64,000 bases of DNA, taken from positions 62,001 to 126,000 of the forward strand of contig CAMDEF010000002.1 in assembly GCA_945895265.1 (NCBI GenBank). The letters run 5' to 3'. Origin of the DNA: Bordetella parapertussis. Its GTDB lineage: Bacteria; Pseudomonadota; Gammaproteobacteria; Burkholderiales; Burkholderiaceae_B. The notes below the pieces were generated by a model. It saw nothing but the letters and a program-made list of their open reading frames with translations. It had not been told where the DNA came from and searched no databases. A program made the position numbers and the translations under genes. Shown piece after piece: positions 51,342 to 59,633 of the stretch (its first letter is position 1; the number at the start of each line of letters is the position of its first letter).

Positions 51342-52880
51342 CTAGTTTTGCGCAGGCTTAGACACCATTTCCATTACGCGATCAAGATTAAAACTGCCTG
51401 GCTTTTGACGCGGTGGAAACTCGCGAAAGCTTTGCAACCACTGACCCACGTACGCGCCAGCCGGCGCAATCGCAAACATACGATCTAGATACCAGCGCTG
51501 ATAGCCCATGGCATGCTCTTGCTCGGCGCGTTCAAAGGGATCCATACGGAGGTTGGTGAGCGTGGGCGCGCGTAGCTGAGTGAAAGGTTGTTGCCATACT
51601 TTCAAGCCCTCAGCTTCTTGTTTCAAGAAGGTGACCTTCCAGTTGTCGTAACGCAAGGCCGCAACACTGCCGTCGTCTGTCCAGTAAATAAACTCTTTGC
51701 GCGGCCAGGCGGCTTCGCCTTTGAGTGCGGGCCCCAGATCATAGCCGTCAAGATGCACCTTGTAGGTCATATCACCGATCTTGCGACCCGTTTTGAGGTC
51801 TGCCTTGGCGGTTTTATCGCCAGCCGCTGCCACCAAGGTGGTGAGCATATCTTCGTGGGCAGCGATGTCGTTGTTGATCGTGCCGGGTTTGATGACGCCC
51901 GGCCACTTGATCATGGTCGGCACCCGGTAGCCGCCTTCCCAGTTGGTGTTTTTTTCGCCCCTGAACATGGTGGTGCCGCCATCGGGCCAGGTAAAGGTTT
52001 CAGCGCCATTGTCGGTTGAATACATGATGATGGTATTTTCGTCTAGGCCAAGCGCTTTGAGTTTTGCCAGCAACTGGCCAACGTGCCCATCGTGTTCGAC
52101 CATTCCGTCCGCATACACGCCCAAACCGGTTTTGCCTTGCGAGGCTGCCTTCAGGTGCGTAAAGATGTGCATCCGGGTTGAGTTCCACCAGATGAAGAAG
52201 GGTTTTTTCTCTTGCTTGGCGCGATCCATAAAATCAAGCGTTTTGACCATGACTTCATCGTCGATGGTTTCCATGCGCTTGCGCGTCAGTGGTCCCGTGT
52301 CGGTGATTTTGCCGCCCGCAAAGCTGTGGATGACGCCGCGCGGACCAAATTTCTTTTTAAATTCTGGGTTTTTGGGGTAATCAGAGTTTTCGGGTTCTTC
52401 TTCGGCATTGAGGTGATACAGATTGCCAAAAAACTCGTCAAAGCCGTGCGCCGTAGGTAGCATGTCGTCACGGTCGCCCAAGTGGTTTTTACCGAACTGA
52501 CCTGTTTTATAACCTTTCGCTTTCAGCAGCGTCGCCAAGGTTGGATCTTCTTTTTTCATGCCCTCGGGCATGCCTGGCAAACCAACCTTGGTCAAACCCG
52601 TGCGAATCGGTGACTGCCCAGTAATAAACGCGGCCCGACCGGCGGTGCTGCTTTGCTGGCCGTACCAGTCGGTGAACAGCGCGCCCTCTTTGCCGATTCG
52701 ATCGATGTTGGGCGTTTTGTAGCCCATCATGCCGTTGTTATAGGCGCTGATATTGAACTGGCCAATATCGTCACCCCAAATGATCAGGATGTTTGGTGGA
52801 TCAGCGGCGAGTGCTTGTCCAGCAAAAAGAGTGCTAGCGATAGAGGCTGCGAGAAGGGTCTTTTTGAAATTGAGTTTCAT
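51342..52880 (-). CDS. Exported serine-type sulfatase
   Basis: The 512-residue protein has a signal peptide (MKLNFKKTLLAASIASTLFA, cleavage after ALAA) and a sulfatase domain: NILIIWGDDIG (metal), the modified-residue motif S-T-A-G-R at 78-82, and GKNHLGD and YSTDNGAE metal motifs. In relatives the residue is often Cys (CTAGR); here it is Ser78, matching the Ser-type maturase encoded next door. It hydrolyses a sulfate ester in the periplasm or outside. The start ATG at 52880 is chosen from the signal peptide; an ATG 5 codons earlier is possible. Substrate unknown, likely an aryl or sugar sulfate. Confidence 0.92.
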   Translation of the reverse strand: MKLNFKKTLLAASIASTLFAGQALAADPPNILIIWGDDIGQFNISAYNNGMMGYKTPNIDRIGKEGALFTDWYGQQSSTAGRAAFITGQSPIRTGLTKVGLPGMPEGMKKEDPTLATLLKAKGYKTGQFGKNHLGDRDDMLPTAHGFDEFFGNLYHLNAEEEPENSDYPKNPEFKKKFGPRGVIHSFAGGKITDTGPLTRKRMETIDDEVMVKTLDFMDRAKQEKKPFFIWWNSTRMHIFTHLKAASQGKTGLGVYADGMVEHDGHVGQLLAKLKALGLDENTIIMYSTDNGAETFTWPDGGTTMFRGEKNTNWEGGYRVPTMIKWPGVIKPGTINNDIAAHEDMLTTLVAAAGDKTAKADLKTGRKIGDMTYKVHLDGYDLGPALKGEAAWPRKEFIYWTDDGSVAALRYDNWKVTFLKQEAEGLKVWQQPFTQLRAPTLTNLRMDPFERAEQEHAMGYQRWYLDRMFAIAPAGAYVGQWLQSFREFPPRQKPGSFNLDRVMEMVSKPAQN

Positions 52881-53073
52881 AAGTCGTCTGTTCATCAAAC
52901 AGTGGGCCGAGCGGCTAGGCGGAAAGGGCTGGGACTTTTGCGCCAGAGGGTGACGCAGATTTTTCGTCCGCCAAATAATACCCGAAATGTTAGCGCCCGA
53001 GATGTCACAAGCCAAAAATAATTTGGCCGGGTGGCGCGGCAAGCCTCGGCCTTTAGAGCGGGGAGGGTGTTAA

Positions 53074-53373
53074 TTATCGAAAAAGCTCAATGCCTACACG
53101 ATCAATATGTTCACGCAAAGAATCATTGTCGATCAATGCATAGGCCGTGAGATCGAGCGTGTACGGTAAAAGTAAATCATCAATTAGGATGGCGACGCTT
53201 GCGATTAAATCGGGTGTGACGTTATTACCCAAAAGTGCAAGATCGATATCTGACCCCGGTTTGTGCGTGCCCAAGGCGCGTGAACCATAGAGCACGACTT
53301 TGTCGATGGCGTTGAATTGTTTAAAGACGCTTTCAAGCGCATGAATCGTTTTAGGGCTTAGACCCGTGTTCAT
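53074..53373 (-). CDS. MNT-type nucleotidyltransferase (MntA-like antitoxin)
   Basis: This 99-residue minimal nucleotidyltransferase has the motif GS-x10-D-x-D (Gly30-Ser31, Asp42, Asp44) in VVLYGSRALGTHKPGSDIDL. In HEPN/MNT modules it AMPylates and neutralises the HEPN toxin. The start ATG at 53373 is chosen; the frame extends upstream into the HEPN gene. It lies 14 bases after the HEPN gene in the same direction. The pair is a complete module by organisation. Confidence 0.88.
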   Translation of the reverse strand: MNTGLSPKTIHALESVFKQFNAIDKVVLYGSRALGTHKPGSDIDLALLGNNVTPDLIASVAILIDDLLLPYTLDLTAYALIDNDSLREHIDRVGIELFR

Positions 53374-53387
53374 TTTTTTGACATACG

Positions 53388-53798
53388 CTATTTGGCGAGT
53401 GTTTTGAATTGTTCTGCGAAGGCTCGAAGTGCTGGATAAAACGATTGGCAAATGCTATGCACAATCGCTTGGGCAGTATCAATGTTGTAGGTATGCGAAG
53501 TTTGATTGCGTGCCTCAATCATTTTCATCCAGACCTCGCCGTCTTCGATCAAGGCATTTTTAAAGGCTGAGCGACTGGCATCTCGCGAACCCACTAAATC
53601 AACAATGCCTTGGTAGGTGAGGTAGTCTTTGAGTACATTCCAGGCGAGTTCGTGCGTGAACTCAAAGCCTTGAATCAAGCCTTGCTGCTCAAGTGGCGTG
53701 AGGGCACGAGCTTGGGATAGCTCAATCGCTTCGGTGAGCGTTTGAAAGGCCCGAAGAAAATTACTAAAGCGTTGTTTCCAGCGAACGTCTTGACTCAT
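53388..53798 (-). CDS. HEPN-domain protein (HI0074-type, HepT-like toxin)
   Basis: The 136-residue helical protein is of the nucleotidyltransferase-substrate-binding (HI0074) family. It has the HEPN RNase motif R-x4-H-x-Y: Arg97, His102, Tyr104 in ARNQTSHTYN. In described HepT-MntA systems the Tyr of this motif is AMPylated by MntA, which blocks RNase activity. The gene order is HEPN first, MNT second. Whether this pair is an active toxin-antitoxin or a housekeeping pair cannot be told from sequence. Confidence 0.85.
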   Translation of the reverse strand: MSQDVRWKQRFSNFLRAFQTLTEAIELSQARALTPLEQQGLIQGFEFTHELAWNVLKDYLTYQGIVDLVGSRDASRSAFKNALIEDGEVWMKMIEARNQTSHTYNIDTAQAIVHSICQSFYPALRAFAEQFKTLAK

Positions 53799-53960
53799 GG
53801 CGTGAGTTTAGCAAGATACACAATCTAGCGGGAGCTTCTGGGCGCTGACGCGACTCAGTTAAAAAGCGCGCACGCAAACCCGTTCTGCTTTAGGGCAGGA
53901 TGAATAGCTCAGGCAGGTCAGGTGTCGATGACGTTGGCGTAGCCGAGGGGCGGTAGACCC

Positions 53961-54644
53961 TCAACGTACCAGCACTCTACTAAAAAAGATTTGCGCAAAG
54001 CGATCAAGTGGTGCAACGCTGCGAGTGAGCTTCGCGCGCAAAATCGCACCCTCCCAGCCGATCCAAAAGAATTGCGATAGGCTTTCAGGGTCGTGAGTTG
54101 GTGCGATTTCACCCGTGTCACGGGCGAGTTGAAATAGGGCTGTCACGCGGGCTTCCCAAGCCTGCATGACTTGCTCAAGCCGCTCTCTGAATTCTTCGTT
54201 TAGCGCAGCAAGCTCTTGCCCCATATTGCCGATCAGGCAACCACGTTTGAAATCGTATTTGGCCAGGCCGACCTTGCCGTCGTCGACAAAATCTTGCAAG
54301 CGTTGCAAGGGGGTCCGCTCGGGGTTGTCGAAGAGGAGAGCCATCTTCTGGGCATAAAACTGAACGTAGTTATCCACGACCGCGACACCGAATTCGTGTT
54401 TGCTCTTGAAGTAATAATAAAAAGAGCCTTTCGGGACGCCGACGATAGACAAAATTTCATCGATGCCCGTAATTTGAAAGCCACGCTCTGTTAGCAATTC
54501 GGTGCCGCACCAGATGATTGCCGAGCGGGTATCGCCGCGTTGCTTGGCCGCCAGCGAACGGGTGTGCCTGAACTGCATATCTGCGTCTGACGCATTGTCT
54601 TTGCGAGCGCCGTCAGGTGGTGCGATGGCGTGGAGGGTACCCAT
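53961..54644 (-). CDS. TetR-family transcriptional regulator
   Basis: The 227-residue protein has an N-terminal TetR DNA-binding domain (ELLTERGFQITGIDEILSIVGVPKGSFYYYF in part as GVPKGSFYYYFKSKHEF) and a ligand domain with DFKRGCLIGNMGQELAAL, typical of the AcuR/NemR-like branch. Start ATG at 54644 or, after a poorly conserved N-terminal stretch, at 54578; no ribosome-binding site is clear for either. It is divergent from the livG-led operon with 270 bases between. A palindromic site in that gap is a probable operator, so it likely represses the operon and perhaps itself. Confidence 0.88.
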   Translation of the reverse strand: MGTLHAIAPPDGARKDNASDADMQFRHTRSLAAKQRGDTRSAIIWCGTELLTERGFQITGIDEILSIVGVPKGSFYYYFKSKHEFGVAVVDNYVQFYAQKMALLFDNPERTPLQRLQDFVDDGKVGLAKYDFKRGCLIGNMGQELAALNEEFRERLEQVMQAWEARVTALFQLARDTGEIAPTHDPESLSQFFWIGWEGAILRAKLTRSVAPLDRFAQIFFSRVLVR

Positions 54645-54777
54645 AGATTTTGATTAACTAATATTTAAAAAGTAAACAAAAAGATAAAAAAATCACACGA
54701 ATAGATATTCTATTCGCTTGATGTATAACACTTTTTTGTAAAAGACATTCATTTAGGGTAAATACCAATCGATTTTA

Positions 54778-54792
54778 TAGACGATCGGTCTA
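54778..54792. promoter_or_regulatory. Palindromic TetR-type operator candidate
   Basis: TAGACGATCGGTCTA has 5-bp perfect inverted arms (TAGAC/GTCTA) around GATCG and lies 133 bases before tetR and 122 bases before livG. The arrangement is like known TetR-family operators. The surrounding gap is AT-rich and probably holds divergent promoters; nothing else was seen there. Confidence 0.55.
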
Positions 54793-54914
54793 ATATCACT
54801 CTCGTTACGACTGAATCGTGCGTCGTCCTCAATGTTGAGGGCGAGTCTTGTCTGAAGTGAAACAAAGATGTGTATGCGGGTTGATCGATGCAATCAAGTC
54901 CAAGAGTGTGATGT

Positions 54915-55682
54915 ATGACTGAGCCTTTGCTCGTTGTACGTGAGCTCGATAAAAATTTTGGTGGTGTTCAAGCTGTCAAGGGCTTGTCGCTTGAGATCGC
55001 TGCGGGTGAAATTGTTGGGCTAATCGGCCCGAATGGTTCGGGCAAATCAACCAGCGTGAATTTGATTTCGGGCACGATGCGCGCGACACGCGGACAGATT
55101 TTATTGGATGGCCACGACATTTCGACTGCGACGATCGGTGAGCGTGTGGCCCTCGGCCTTGCCCGTACGTTTCAAACGACAAGTCTTTTTCCAGAATTTA
55201 GCTTGCTAGAGCAGGTGCTGTTAGGGGCGCATACTCGCTTCGAAACCAAAGCGGCGCAAGCAATTTTTCGCACTAAACCCTATCGCCAAGAAGTCGTGGC
55301 TCAGCGAGAGCGTGCCGCAGACTTGCTTGAGTTTATGGGGTTGCTGGGCGTCGCGCATGCGCCTGCTTCAGCGATTTCATCAGCACAGCAACGTTTGTTA
55401 ATGGTTGCGACAGCCCTTGCAACGGAGCCGCGGGTTTTGTTGCTGGATGAGCCAGCAGCGGGGATGGTTGCCAAAGAACGCGCTGAATTGTCGGAGATCA
55501 TCTTGCGAATCCGTGACCGAGGCGTGGCTGTTTTAGTGATTGAGCATCACATGGGCTTAATCATGGAGGTTTGTCAGCGTATCGCGGTGTTGAATTTCGG
55601 ACAAAAGATTGCTGATGGCACGCCCGCGCAGGTGCGTGCGGATCCGGCCGTGATTGATGCCTATCTCGGAACGGAGCACTAA
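54915..55682 (+). CDS. livG: Branched-chain-type ABC transporter ATP-binding protein LivG
   Basis: This 255-residue ATPase has Walker A GPNGSGKSTS, a Q-loop in RTFQTTSLFPEFSLLEQV, Walker B VLLLDEPAAGM and a switch His in VLVIEHHMGLIMEV. The C-loop reads ISSAQQRLL (residues 154-162), whereas LivG proteins usually have a LPYGQQR-type loop with a Gly; the Gly is replaced by Ala here. This might affect ATP-site pairing with LivF. It is the first gene of the operon after the TetR gap and ends next to livF. Confidence 0.93.
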   Translation: MTEPLLVVRELDKNFGGVQAVKGLSLEIAAGEIVGLIGPNGSGKSTSVNLISGTMRATRGQILLDGHDISTATIGERVALGLARTFQTTSLFPEFSLLEQVLLGAHTRFETKAAQAIFRTKPYRQEVVAQRERAADLLEFMGLLGVAHAPASAISSAQQRLLMVATALATEPRVLLLDEPAAGMVAKERAELSEIILRIRDRGVAVLVIEHHMGLIMEVCQRIAVLNFGQKIADGTPAQVRADPAVIDAYLGTEH

Positions 55683-56384
55683 ATGCTGAGGGTGAATAAT
55701 CTCTATGCAGGCTATGGCAAGACCGACGTCTTGCATGGTGTGAGTTTTGAAGTGAAGGCTGGGCAATGTGTCTCACTGATTGGCGCGAACGGTGCCGGAA
55801 AAAGTACCACTTTGAAATGCATCACAGGTTTGTTGCCCTCGCGTTCTGGATCGATTGAGTTTGAAGGTGTTGCGCTTGAACGACTACCAGGTCACCAGAT
55901 CGTACGCCATGGCATCACCATGTGCCCCGAGGGACGCCAAGTGTTTGGCGCAATGTCCGTGTTAGAAAATTTGAAAATGGGTGCGCATACTCGACGGGAT
56001 ACTAAAGAGGCAGACGATCTGAACGAGATGTTCGAAATGTTTCCGGTCTTGCGCCAACGTGCTACGCAAATGGCTGGCACCTTATCGGGTGGCGAGCAAG
56101 AGATGCTCGCGATTGCCAGGGCACTGATGTCGCGTCCAAAGCTGTGTATTTTTGACGAACCCTCGCTTGGTTTGGCACCAAAGATTGTGCAAGAAGTGGG
56201 TGAGACACTTGCGCGAATCAAGGCCCGTGGCACGACAATTTTATTAGTGGAGCAAAACGCAAAAATGGCGCTTGGTTTAGCGGATCACGCCTATCTGTAC
56301 GAGGCAGGTGAAATTGTTTTAGAAGGAAGTGGCGCTGAATTGCTGTCGCATCCAGAAGTGAGTAAGGCGTATCTCGGTCATTGA
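55683..56384 (+). CDS. livF: Branched-chain-type ABC transporter ATP-binding protein LivF
   Basis: The 233-residue ATPase has Walker A GANGAGKSTT, the C-loop LSGGEQEML, Walker B LCIFDEPSLGLAP and the switch motif LVEQNAKMAL. It pairs with LivG to power import of the LivK-bound ligand. It starts directly after the livG stop. The C-loop is intact, so the LivG ATP-site partner may be the normal one. Followed by a 161-base gap before livK, which contains a hairpin (56403-56410 with 56419-56426) and a possible promoter. Confidence 0.95.
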   Translation: MLRVNNLYAGYGKTDVLHGVSFEVKAGQCVSLIGANGAGKSTTLKCITGLLPSRSGSIEFEGVALERLPGHQIVRHGITMCPEGRQVFGAMSVLENLKMGAHTRRDTKEADDLNEMFEMFPVLRQRATQMAGTLSGGEQEMLAIARALMSRPKLCIFDEPSLGLAPKIVQEVGETLARIKARGTTILLVEQNAKMALGLADHAYLYEAGEIVLEGSGAELLSHPEVSKAYLGH

Positions 56385-56428
56385 CGTATTAGCGGATGGT
56401 GTCATTTTGCCTTAAAAAGCAGAATGCC

Positions 56429-56457
56429 TTGACAGTCGTGTGAAGGAAGCAAACTTT
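56429..56457 (+). promoter_or_regulatory. Possible internal promoter before the solute-binding gene
   Basis: A consensus -35 hexamer TTGACA (56429-56434) has a weak -10-like AACTTT 17 bases on (56452-56457). It is just after an 8-bp hairpin with one G-U pair. It could raise transcription of the binding-protein gene relative to livG and livF. Weak evidence. Confidence 0.3.
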
Positions 56458-56545
56458 TTCTAATCAGAGTTCAGCGTAAAAAGAATTTCGTCTTAAAGCA
56501 TTTGGTCTTAACAATAATCATCTAAAAACATCAGGAGAGCACAAT

Positions 56546-57769
56546 ATGAAAACTCGCACCACAACAATAGTGTCGCGCATGCTGGGCGGTGCGTTAGCCG
56601 TAGCCATGGCCTTTGCCAGTGCGGCTGAAAAGCAATTGACGCTTGGCTTAAATGATTCATTGACCGGGCCCGGCGCTGTGTATGGCTTGCCTCAGGCCAA
56701 TGCGGTAAAAATGGCTGCCGAAGAGATCAATGCGAAAGGAGGGATCAAAGCGGGCGGCGATACCTACAAGCTGAATGTGATTGCCTACGACGACAAGGCG
56801 AATCCAACCGAAGGTACGAACGCCGTGCGTAAGCTGATCGATCGTGATAGCGCTCAATACATCGTTGGCTTTTGTTGCTCTGGCCCAACGAGCGCCGTTG
56901 CTTCATTTATCGGTAAAGAAAAGGTCTTGATGTTGGTGGGTAATGCGGCTGAGCGCAGCATCACGACGCTGGGTGCGCCAAACTTGTTGCGTACAAGACC
57001 ACCTGCAGATTTTACGGGCGCAGCAGCGGGTACGTTTGTTGCAAGCAAGGGCGCAAAAAACATCGCGGTCATTGGCTCGTTGGATGTGGGCTTTTATACG
57101 CAATATCTTGAAGCGTTTGAAAAAGAGTTCGTAAAGGGTGGCGGCAAGATTATTGCCAAAGAAACCTTTGGTTTAAAAGATCGTGACATGACGCCGCAAC
57201 TCACCAAGGTACGAGCCTTGAATCCGGATGCACTTTTGGTGCTGGGCTACATTGAGCCCGCCGCGTTTGTTTACAGGCAATCAGTTGAAATGGGGATGAA
57301 GGTTGCACGCTATGGGTTCACGAGCGGTAGCGAAGAGCAATTTTTAAGGGTTGCCACCACCGAGCAAATGGAAGGCGTGTGGGATTTGCGCCCGACAGAG
57401 TTGACTCTTGAGGCACTGGGCGCTACCGCCAAGACATACGTTGCGAACTATACAAAAAAATACGGTACACCCCCATCGCCGAGCTCACCCTACGCGTATG
57501 ACCAAGTCTATGTCTTGAAAAATGCGATCGAAGCTGCTGGTAGCGCAAGCGATCCTCTGAAGGTCGCTGCGGCGGCTTTCAAAATCGGTGTGCCCTCAGA
57601 GGCGGTGATGAAATACCTACCCGTTGCGGGCATGATGTTTGATCAAAACGGACAGGCCTATACATCAAATGGTGCGTTTCAATGGCAAAAGGGTAAGTGG
57701 ATCTATGTACAAGATTTGCCCTCTGATCCTGCGGCCTATTCAACCTATTTAAGGGGTCTGCGTAAATGA
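56546..57769 (+). CDS. ABC transporter periplasmic solute-binding protein (LivK-like)
   Basis: The 407-residue protein has a Sec signal (RMLGGALAVAMAFASAAEK, cleavage near residue 28) and the type I periplasmic binding fold: LGLNDSLTGPGAVYGLPQAN, AAEEINAKGGIKAGG, YDDKANPTEGTNAVRKLI. It captures the substrate for the LivGFHM importer. With downstream CoA-activation genes, the ligand is more likely a carboxylic acid or aromatic acid than a branched-chain amino acid. AGGAGAG precedes the ATG. Confidence 0.93.
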   Translation: MKTRTTTIVSRMLGGALAVAMAFASAAEKQLTLGLNDSLTGPGAVYGLPQANAVKMAAEEINAKGGIKAGGDTYKLNVIAYDDKANPTEGTNAVRKLIDRDSAQYIVGFCCSGPTSAVASFIGKEKVLMLVGNAAERSITTLGAPNLLRTRPPADFTGAAAGTFVASKGAKNIAVIGSLDVGFYTQYLEAFEKEFVKGGGKIIAKETFGLKDRDMTPQLTKVRALNPDALLVLGYIEPAAFVYRQSVEMGMKVARYGFTSGSEEQFLRVATTEQMEGVWDLRPTELTLEALGATAKTYVANYTKKYGTPPSPSSPYAYDQVYVLKNAIEAAGSASDPLKVAAAAFKIGVPSEAVMKYLPVAGMMFDQNGQAYTSNGAFQWQKGKWIYVQDLPSDPAAYSTYLRGLRK

Positions 57770-57799
57770 TCGTCAGCGATCCAGTACAGGGATGCTTGT

Positions 57800-58657
57800 G
57801 TGATTGAGTTCTTGCAACAGGTCTTTAATGGCTTGGCGATTGGGGCGGTGTACACCCTGATCGCCATCGGCTTGACGATTGTTTTCGGCATCTTAGGGAT
57901 TGCGCACTTTGCCCATGGGGTTGTGGCCATGTCGGGCGGCTATGTCACGTTTTTCTTAATCGAAAAATTGGGTGTGCCATTTTTTGTTGCGATGATGCTT
58001 GCGATGGTGGTGGGCGCGATCCTTGGTTTGCTCGTTGAGCGTTTTGCGTATCGTCCGGTACAAAATGCTGCGCATATCAACGCCTTCATCATTGCTCTTG
58101 GGCTGACGATGATGATTGATGGCTTGAATTTGTTAGCCTTTGGTCCAGACCAAATGGTGATCCGTACGCCGTTTCAAAGTGTATTCAATCTGGCGGGGTT
58201 GGTGGTCACAGAGTTGCGGGTATACGTGATGGTGACGACTGCAGTGTTGATTGTCGCCATGTCGTTTTTTGTGAGTCGAACTAAAACAGGTCGCGCGATT
58301 CGCGCCGTGGCGCAAAATCGCTCGGCAGCGATTTTGATGGGCGTCAATGTCAATGCGGTCGCACTGGTGGTCTTTGGCTTGTCGTCGGCACTAGGAGTGG
58401 CTGGCGGTGCTTTGGTGGGTGCCATGCTTGCGCTTGCACCTGGTTTGGGTGAAAGCCTAGTGATCAAAGGTTTTGCCGTGTTGATCTTAGGTGGCCTGGG
58501 TTCGGTGCCGGGCGCGATTGTCGGTGGCTTGATTCTGGGTGTCAGCGAGGCACTGGCGGCAGGCTATTTATCGTCGGCTTATAAAGATGTGATCGCCTTT
58601 TTAGTCATGATTGTGGTGTTGTTGTTTAGGCCTGAAGGCCTGTTGGGTAAAAAATGA
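57800..58657 (+). CDS. livH: Branched-chain-type ABC transporter permease LivH
   Basis: The 285-residue inner-membrane permease has about eight hydrophobic segments and the family motifs NGLAIGAVYTLIAIGLTIVFG (shown in part) and LGGLGSVPGAIVGGLILGVSE near the C-terminus, the ABC coupling region. The start is GTG at 57800 (protein begins IEFLQQVFNGLAIG). It ends overlapping livM by 4 bases. Confidence 0.93.
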   Translation: MIEFLQQVFNGLAIGAVYTLIAIGLTIVFGILGIAHFAHGVVAMSGGYVTFFLIEKLGVPFFVAMMLAMVVGAILGLLVERFAYRPVQNAAHINAFIIALGLTMMIDGLNLLAFGPDQMVIRTPFQSVFNLAGLVVTELRVYVMVTTAVLIVAMSFFVSRTKTGRAIRAVAQNRSAAILMGVNVNAVALVVFGLSSALGVAGGALVGAMLALAPGLGESLVIKGFAVLILGGLGSVPGAIVGGLILGVSEALAAGYLSSAYKDVIAFLVMIVVLLFRPEGLLGKK

Positions 58658-59628
58658 GTGTAGTCAAAACACACCTTGGCTGGGCCTTGCTGAGTCTGTT
58701 AGTGCTTGCGCTCGCACCCGCGTTAGTGAAGGTTCCCTACTTTTTGCATTTAGGGATTTTGGCTTTGATTTGGGTGATTGTCGCGCAAGGTCAAAATCTA
58801 GTGCAAGGTTTTACTGGCTATGTGTCAATTGCCGCCGCGGGCTTTATGGGAGTCGGTGCTTACGCGTCGACGTTGCTGACGACTAAGCTCGGGTGGTCTG
58901 TCTGGACTAGCATGGCCTGCGCACCCTTGATTGCGGGGCTGTTGGCCATTATGGTGGGATACCCCAGCCTAAGAGTGAAGGGCCATTATTTTGCAATTGT
59001 GACGATGGCCTATAACTTAGTCATTTTCATTGTGCTGATTAACTACAGCTCGTTGACGGGTGGTGAATCGGGCATCACGGGTGTCTCCAAGCCAGAAAAC
59101 TTTTCTGTCTTTGGCCTGCTTGTTAACTTTGAAACACGTAACGCTTACTACTATCTCACCCTGATCTGCGCGGTTTGTGCCACGGTGATTTGTGGTTTAG
59201 TTTTACATTCGCGGGTAGGGCGAGTCTTGTTGGCGATTCGACAAAATGAGCCGCTAGTAGACGCGGCCGGAGTATTCGCCTGGCGCTACAAGATGTTTGC
59301 CTTTGTGTTGAGTGCCTCGTTATGCGGTGTCGCCGGGGCGCTGTATGCACATTTCATTGGTTTCTTAAACCCTGAACCCTTTGGTGTGGATCAGTCTCTG
59401 AATGCGATCTTGGCGGTGATTCTTGGGGGCAGCGGCACGTTGGCCGGCCCTGTCGTAGGTGCTTTTCTCGTCGTCGCGTTGCCCGAGTTCTTGCGCGTTG
59501 CTGAAACGTATCGGCTCATCGTGTATGGTTTGTTGTTGGTATTAACGACAATATTTATGCCACGCGGGATTGTTCCACTCTTGGCGTATGCTTGGCATTT
59601 GTTTACGAGTCTCTTTAAAAGACGTTGA
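58654..59628 (+). CDS. livM: Branched-chain-type ABC transporter permease LivM
   Basis: The 324-residue permease has a family pattern (LGILALIWVIVAQGQNLVQGF, shown in part; SLRVKGHYFAIVTMAY) and a coupling motif LGGSGTLAGPVVGAFLVV. It forms the transmembrane channel with LivH. ATG at 58654 overlaps the livH stop (ATGA). About nine hydrophobic segments. A short gap of 5 bases separates it from the acyl-CoA dehydrogenase start. Confidence 0.93.
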   Translation: MSVVKTHLGWALLSLLVLALAPALVKVPYFLHLGILALIWVIVAQGQNLVQGFTGYVSIAAAGFMGVGAYASTLLTTKLGWSVWTSMACAPLIAGLLAIMVGYPSLRVKGHYFAIVTMAYNLVIFIVLINYSSLTGGESGITGVSKPENFSVFGLLVNFETRNAYYYLTLICAVCATVICGLVLHSRVGRVLLAIRQNEPLVDAAGVFAWRYKMFAFVLSASLCGVAGALYAHFIGFLNPEPFGVDQSLNAILAVILGGSGTLAGPVVGAFLVVALPEFLRVAETYRLIVYGLLLVLTTIFMPRGIVPLLAYAWHLFTSLFKRR

Positions 59629-59633
59629 ACGCA

